A DNA stretch of 64,000 bases from CAIYUC01 sp963682005 (GTDB taxonomy: Bacteria > Bacteroidota > Bacteroidia > Bacteroidales > FEN-979). Every line of letters begins with the position of its first letter. Within the stretch, counting starts at the first letter, position 1. The notes under the pieces are model-generated. The model was given only the letters and a program-made list of their open reading frames with translations. It was not told the origin of the DNA and did no database searches. The DNA lies in NCBI GenBank assembly GCA_963682005.1, contig OY820914.1:1612001-1676000 (forward strand). Reading direction: 5' to 3'. Below, one piece after another: positions 60,439-64,000 of the stretch. The position numbers and the translations under genes were made by a program.

Positions 60439-61797
60439 TTATCTTGTTGCTTTCATTTTAACTTGATCAATACCTAAAAATGACAAATCTATATATCCAT
60501 TATGAGGATCAAAATATTGAAATTCTTCTTTTTTTAAGAATTTATTTTTCTCATAGCGATCTCTTGGAATAGGGTATTTATAATTTATATTGAGAGTTCC
60601 TTCAGGCTCGTCCCAATCCAAGGTAACACCCGTACATTTAATCCCATAATTAATATTTATTCCGGGAGGATTTGAATTGTCAAATTCCGCATTAAATCTT
60701 CCAAAATCCTGAATAACATCCGACAACGTCAAAATGGCTGAAAGTGGATCTTTTTCAAATACAAGTTTTAATTGAGGATACCTTGGAGAAAATGTTAATC
60801 CCGCTCTGGTAGATTCAATTGTTCCATAAAAACCTGCCAAATCATGCATCATTATTATCATACTTGCCCAATCAATGCATAATACTTGCCACGGTAAAAG
60901 ATTCTCATCAGGAAATTCTCTTAAAATATCATTAAGATAAGTAAATGCTATTGCACTTGGTAAGCCGTGAGATTCATTTAGAAACTCTCTGATCATTTCT
61001 ACTAATTGGGTTTGCCAATTAATAGGATTAAGTCTATCGGAGTAATTATAGCCATTAAGAGGATAAATAAGTAATTTATCTTTAAAATTTCTGTAGACAA
61101 ATGCTGCTTCGTTATATTTTTCATTATTTAAAATATCGTGGTTCTTCAAACTATCTTGTATTTTATTGATAAATTGCCAAGGATAACCAATATCGTGATA
61201 TAATGCCGCAGCATAAAATGTGTTCAAGATGATTTTCTCCCAGAATCTTCTATTAATGGCTGTCAATTGAAACATCTCTTTATTAATCCCTAGTGATACT
61301 GCATAATCTCTGAAATATTGACAATTAGGATGTGTGCAAATTAAGTCAACAATAATATCTTTCAATTTCTCACCTTGAAATTCAATTGTACTTGTATTTC
61401 CATATTGAGTATTGCTTCCGTTTAATAAAACCATTCCAATATACGCAGTAAGATTTTGATGGATTAAATGATCTCTATGATACTTTTTCCAATCCACAGT
61501 AGCAAGCCATTCAGAATTTATCATTTCTTTCCAAAAAAATTGAATCGCTGGAAGATATCTGTCTCCATTAAAATTTGACTTCCTATAAGCTGCCCGAATT
61601 TCTTGGTATAAATGATAATCAATTCTTTTTCGAAAACGAAGCCAATATAATCTTGATTTAGAATACTTTGAATTTTTTTGAAATTCAATATATTTGCTTC
61701 TGTCCAGATTAATAAACTTGTTTGAAAGTCTTGGAGGGTTTTTCTCTCTGATGTTTGACCTTGAGATATAATCCGAATAATCTAAGTCAATTGCCAT
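60439..61797 (-). CDS. HD-domain protein of a putative two-gene defence system
   Basis: I cannot name a described family for this 452-residue protein. The motif LYHDIGYPW (H201, D202) and the earlier HRDHLIHQ (H107-H113) match the H...HD pattern of HD phosphohydrolases. H277 (SHGLPSA), H318/D319 (MMHDLAG) and D360 (TLSDVIQD) are candidates for the remaining ligands. The C-terminal part is beta-rich and may bind a partner. Its ATG overlaps the end of the ATPase gene by 16 bp, so the two are translationally coupled. HD enzymes in defence systems often hydrolyse nucleotides or signal molecules; that role is inferred. Base composition is visibly AT-rich. Confidence 0.7.
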   Translation of the reverse strand: MAIDLDYSDYISRSNIREKNPPRLSNKFINLDRSKYIEFQKNSKYSKSRLYWLRFRKRIDYHLYQEIRAAYRKSNFNGDRYLPAIQFFWKEMINSEWLATVDWKKYHRDHLIHQNLTAYIGMVLLNGSNTQYGNTSTIEFQGEKLKDIIVDLICTHPNCQYFRDYAVSLGINKEMFQLTAINRRFWEKIILNTFYAAALYHDIGYPWQFINKIQDSLKNHDILNNEKYNEAAFVYRNFKDKLLIYPLNGYNYSDRLNPINWQTQLVEMIREFLNESHGLPSAIAFTYLNDILREFPDENLLPWQVLCIDWASMIIMMHDLAGFYGTIESTRAGLTFSPRYPQLKLVFEKDPLSAILTLSDVIQDFGRFNAEFDNSNPPGININYGIKCTGVTLDWDEPEGTLNINYKYPIPRDRYEKNKFLKKEEFQYFDPHNGYIDLSFLGIDQVKMKATR

Positions 61798-64000
61798 TGT
61801 TTTTTTAATAAGGGTTTTAAAACATTTTCAAATAGTATCATAATTTTGATGTCATCTGCAGAAGCTAAATTAAAATCCATTTCAAAATACTTTTCTTCTT
61901 TTTTAGGTTGCAAATCTAGCTCAATATTCATAGAGGTTTTAATTAATCTTCTTGAATTTTCAATACTTATTTCTTGATGTAAAATAAGATTATCAAGTAT
62001 TTCTCTCAGCAAATTGAAGTAGTTTTTTTTACTGGTCCTTAATACTTTAAACAAAATATTTGAACTTTGAGCTATAAGAAAATATTCGTTTTTAAGTCTT
62101 AATAATCGAGCAACACTTGAACAGAACATTTTGTATTCTTCGAATAGATTTACGGCTTCATCTAGATCATTAATATTTGGATTGTCGCTGTATTCCTTTT
62201 GTAAAAATATATTAGTATTTTGTTTCGATTTTTCAATCCAATAAGACGGATGTGTAAACCGGTCAATTTTTTTGAAGTCTATTTCATTATCTTTCTTTAT
62301 CATTTTATTTATTACATCAACAAATAATGAATAAGTGTTTTCTTCCTTAAGAGACCTGCTCAATCTAACAGTTTTATTTATAGAATAAATCAATGATAAA
62401 TAGTTTATAATGAATCTATACTTCTGTGCATTATTATGATCATGAAAATCTGAGGATTTAATTACATTATGTTTTTGAGATAATGACTCTGCATCTTTAA
62501 TAATCTCGTTGGAGCTTAAGTTGAGTCTCTTTAGAAAACGAGAATAATTGATCTTGGGCCTTGCTAAAAATTGTTTTGAGGATCCGGTTATATTCAAGAG
62601 AAAAAAATAATTATCTCTCCAGAAATCGTTAAATTCAAGTAGTCTTTGCTTTTCTACACTACTCGAATATTCCAGGATGATATTTTCACTTAATAAAATA
62701 TATTTAAATATTAATTCGATTTGGTCCTTATTACTCTTGTATTGATAAAACACAGGTTCTATTTCAGGAACATTGAGGTAATTCGCTTTAAAATTTATAT
62801 ACGCTCTATCGATTAATAAATCCTCCTTATTTGTCTCATCTGATGTATTAATATTCTCCATAAGATATTTTCTTAAAAATTGAATTTCAATATTTTCATC
62901 ATATAAGATAGTTTGATCCTTAACGCGTTTAATGAGTTCTAGGATTGGATATTCTTTGCAGTTACCTTCGGTAATCGTTTTAAATGCATTTTTATACGTC
63001 AAATTCTTGGGTTTATAATTCTCCCCAATAATTTCAGCAATAAAATTTAAGTTGAAATCAAATGTCCTATTAAATAGAAGTTTTGGGACTTTGTTAATAA
63101 CTAATCCTAAATAGCATTGGGGTTGGACTAAAAATTTGTCCAAATCAATATTAGCACTAAGAAAGACTGGAAAATCAAAATCACTATCCTTTTTGTGAGA
63201 ACCAGAAAGATTGGTTTTCCTTTTTAATAAATTATCAAATTCTATAAGTTGAGAGAAGTAATTTTCCTCATAATCATTCACGAATATAATTTCTTCCTCA
63301 ACTAAGTTTTTATCAGCAACAAGCTTGCAAAATAATTTTCCTGCATCGAGCTTATATATGAATTTTTCATGAATCCCATTTAAACTCTGAATGCTTTCAA
63401 TCAAATCTTGAGAATCCAAAGAACTTACGAATAAAAATTTTCCATTTATGGGACCAATATCTGTTATCCATTCTTCAATATATGGTTGGTAACCTGTATA
63501 CCCCGGACTATTATCTATGATGATAATTAAGTTCTTAGAAATTATTTTTTTCTCTAAGGTGATTTTATCAAATTTTTGTTTGAATGAGAGGATGAGGTCT
63601 TTTACAAAATCTAAAAACCAAGTACAGTGGAGGTTATCATAAAGCACATAGGGTTCTGTTTCTTCATGAATATTAAATTTCTTAATGATATTACTGTTGT
63701 CAATTTTAGAATTAAATATATTTATTTGGTCTTCTTGTAGATTAAAATCGAAATTTGGTATATTATTGTTTCCAGTGGATATTTTTGCAAAAAGGCCATT
63801 CAAATAGTCATTATATAGTTCAGGTAAATTTACACTCTTTCTCTCCTTATTAACAGGATCTAAATATTCTACACAATTAGTATATTTGGCCCAAATTGGC
63901 TGTTCGGCTGCAAGTTTGGCTTCTGTTCCAGTAAAATCGAGATCAAGATATACAACAAAGTTTTTCTTTAAAGCGAGTCTTGCAAGATTTAAAGCTACAG
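61782..64000 (-). CDS. Large ParA/KGGVGR-like P-loop ATPase, 5' end outside window
   Basis: The frame is open to the right edge, so 738 residues are visible and the start is missing. The first visible residues read VALNLARLALKKNFVVYLDL, then DFTGTEAKLA. This is the helix and strand that follow the P-loop in ParA/MinD-type (SIMIBI) ATPases, so the Walker A motif should lie just beyond the edge. A second nucleotide motif is IIIIDNSPGYTG (about 158-169, DxxPG type), followed by FLFVSSLDSQDL. The long C-terminal part, about 500 residues, is helical, rich in Asn, Ile, Lys and Phe, and unrecognised. Coupled with the HD gene in an island beside mrr, it looks like the ATPase/sensor of a defence module. 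The TTG/ATG near 63803 is not the true start. Confidence 0.65.
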   Translation of the reverse strand, partial: VALNLARLALKKNFVVYLDLDFTGTEAKLAAEQPIWAKYTNCVEYLDPVNKERKSVNLPELYNDYLNGLFAKISTGNNNIPNFDFNLQEDQINIFNSKIDNSNIIKKFNIHEETEPYVLYDNLHCTWFLDFVKDLILSFKQKFDKITLEKKIISKNLIIIIDNSPGYTGYQPYIEEWITDIGPINGKFLFVSSLDSQDLIESIQSLNGIHEKFIYKLDAGKLFCKLVADKNLVEEEIIFVNDYEENYFSQLIEFDNLLKRKTNLSGSHKKDSDFDFPVFLSANIDLDKFLVQPQCYLGLVINKVPKLLFNRTFDFNLNFIAEIIGENYKPKNLTYKNAFKTITEGNCKEYPILELIKRVKDQTILYDENIEIQFLRKYLMENINTSDETNKEDLLIDRAYINFKANYLNVPEIEPVFYQYKSNKDQIELIFKYILLSENIILEYSSSVEKQRLLEFNDFWRDNYFFLLNITGSSKQFLARPKINYSRFLKRLNLSSNEIIKDAESLSQKHNVIKSSDFHDHNNAQKYRFIINYLSLIYSINKTVRLSRSLKEENTYSLFVDVINKMIKKDNEIDFKKIDRFTHPSYWIEKSKQNTNIFLQKEYSDNPNINDLDEAVNLFEEYKMFCSSVARLLRLKNEYFLIAQSSNILFKVLRTSKKNYFNLLREILDNLILHQEISIENSRRLIKTSMNIELDLQPKKEEKYFEMDFNLASADDIKIMILFENVLKPLLKKQWQLT

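Overview
The window looks like a chromosome segment of an uncultured anaerobic Bacteroidota (Bacteroidetes), probably of the Bacteroidales. The grounds are secreted proteins with type IX secretion (por) C-terminal sorting domains, promoters of the TTG-N20-TAnnTTTG type, a short NuoG, a single-chain glycyl-tRNA synthetase, and almost no Shine-Dalgarno sequences. No rRNA, CRISPR array, insertion sequence or intact integrase is visible. One tRNA gene, tRNA-Leu(CAA), is present.

Positions 1-20064 hold a purine/urate-breakdown cluster of the selenium-associated (yge/ygf) type. On the plus strand lie the end of a xanthine dehydrogenase FAD subunit, its molybdopterin subunit, the M20 hydrolase YgeY and the carbamoyltransferase-like YgeW. 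Facing them on the minus strand are ygfK, two fold-type-II PLP enzymes, a por-secreted protein, a fused Fe-S/Mo xanthine dehydrogenase, an unknown Cys-rich protein, ssnA and hyuA. A guanine deaminase at 24.4 kb could feed xanthine into the pathway. No ygeX (diaminopropionate ammonia-lyase) is visible; the two PLP enzymes may stand in for it.

Positions 20214-29251 are a mixed stretch: a lipoprotein prolyl oligopeptidase, an atypical SDR, hypothetical proteins, a hicB-like antitoxin with a truncated hicA, an AhpD-like protein, an aldo/keto reductase and the carbon-starvation transporter CstA. Positions 29370-42906 are a complete nuoA-N operon for complex I. Positions 43083-57043 carry secreted proteins, a pair of ferritin-like proteins, and housekeeping genes (glyS, pth, rplY, prs) with an MFS exporter.

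Right after tRNA-Leu (57077-57160) the sequence becomes visibly AT-rich and the content changes to a defence-like island. It holds a metallo-beta-lactamase fragment, a PD-(D/E)XK-like protein, an Mrr-type restriction nuclease, a nucleosidase pseudogene with two in-frame stops, and a coupled pair made of an HD-domain protein and a large ParA/KGGVGR-like ATPase that runs off the window. This pair is the best candidate for an undescribed system.

A second theme runs through the whole window. Short palindromic and tandem repeats of several sequence families fill nearly every spacer, supply stop codons to several genes, and lie in frame inside conserved genes (ssnA, ygfK, nuoL, a ydcF-like gene and a hypothetical gene). 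The ssnA insert is an 81-bp unit with perfect 21-bp terminal inverted repeats.
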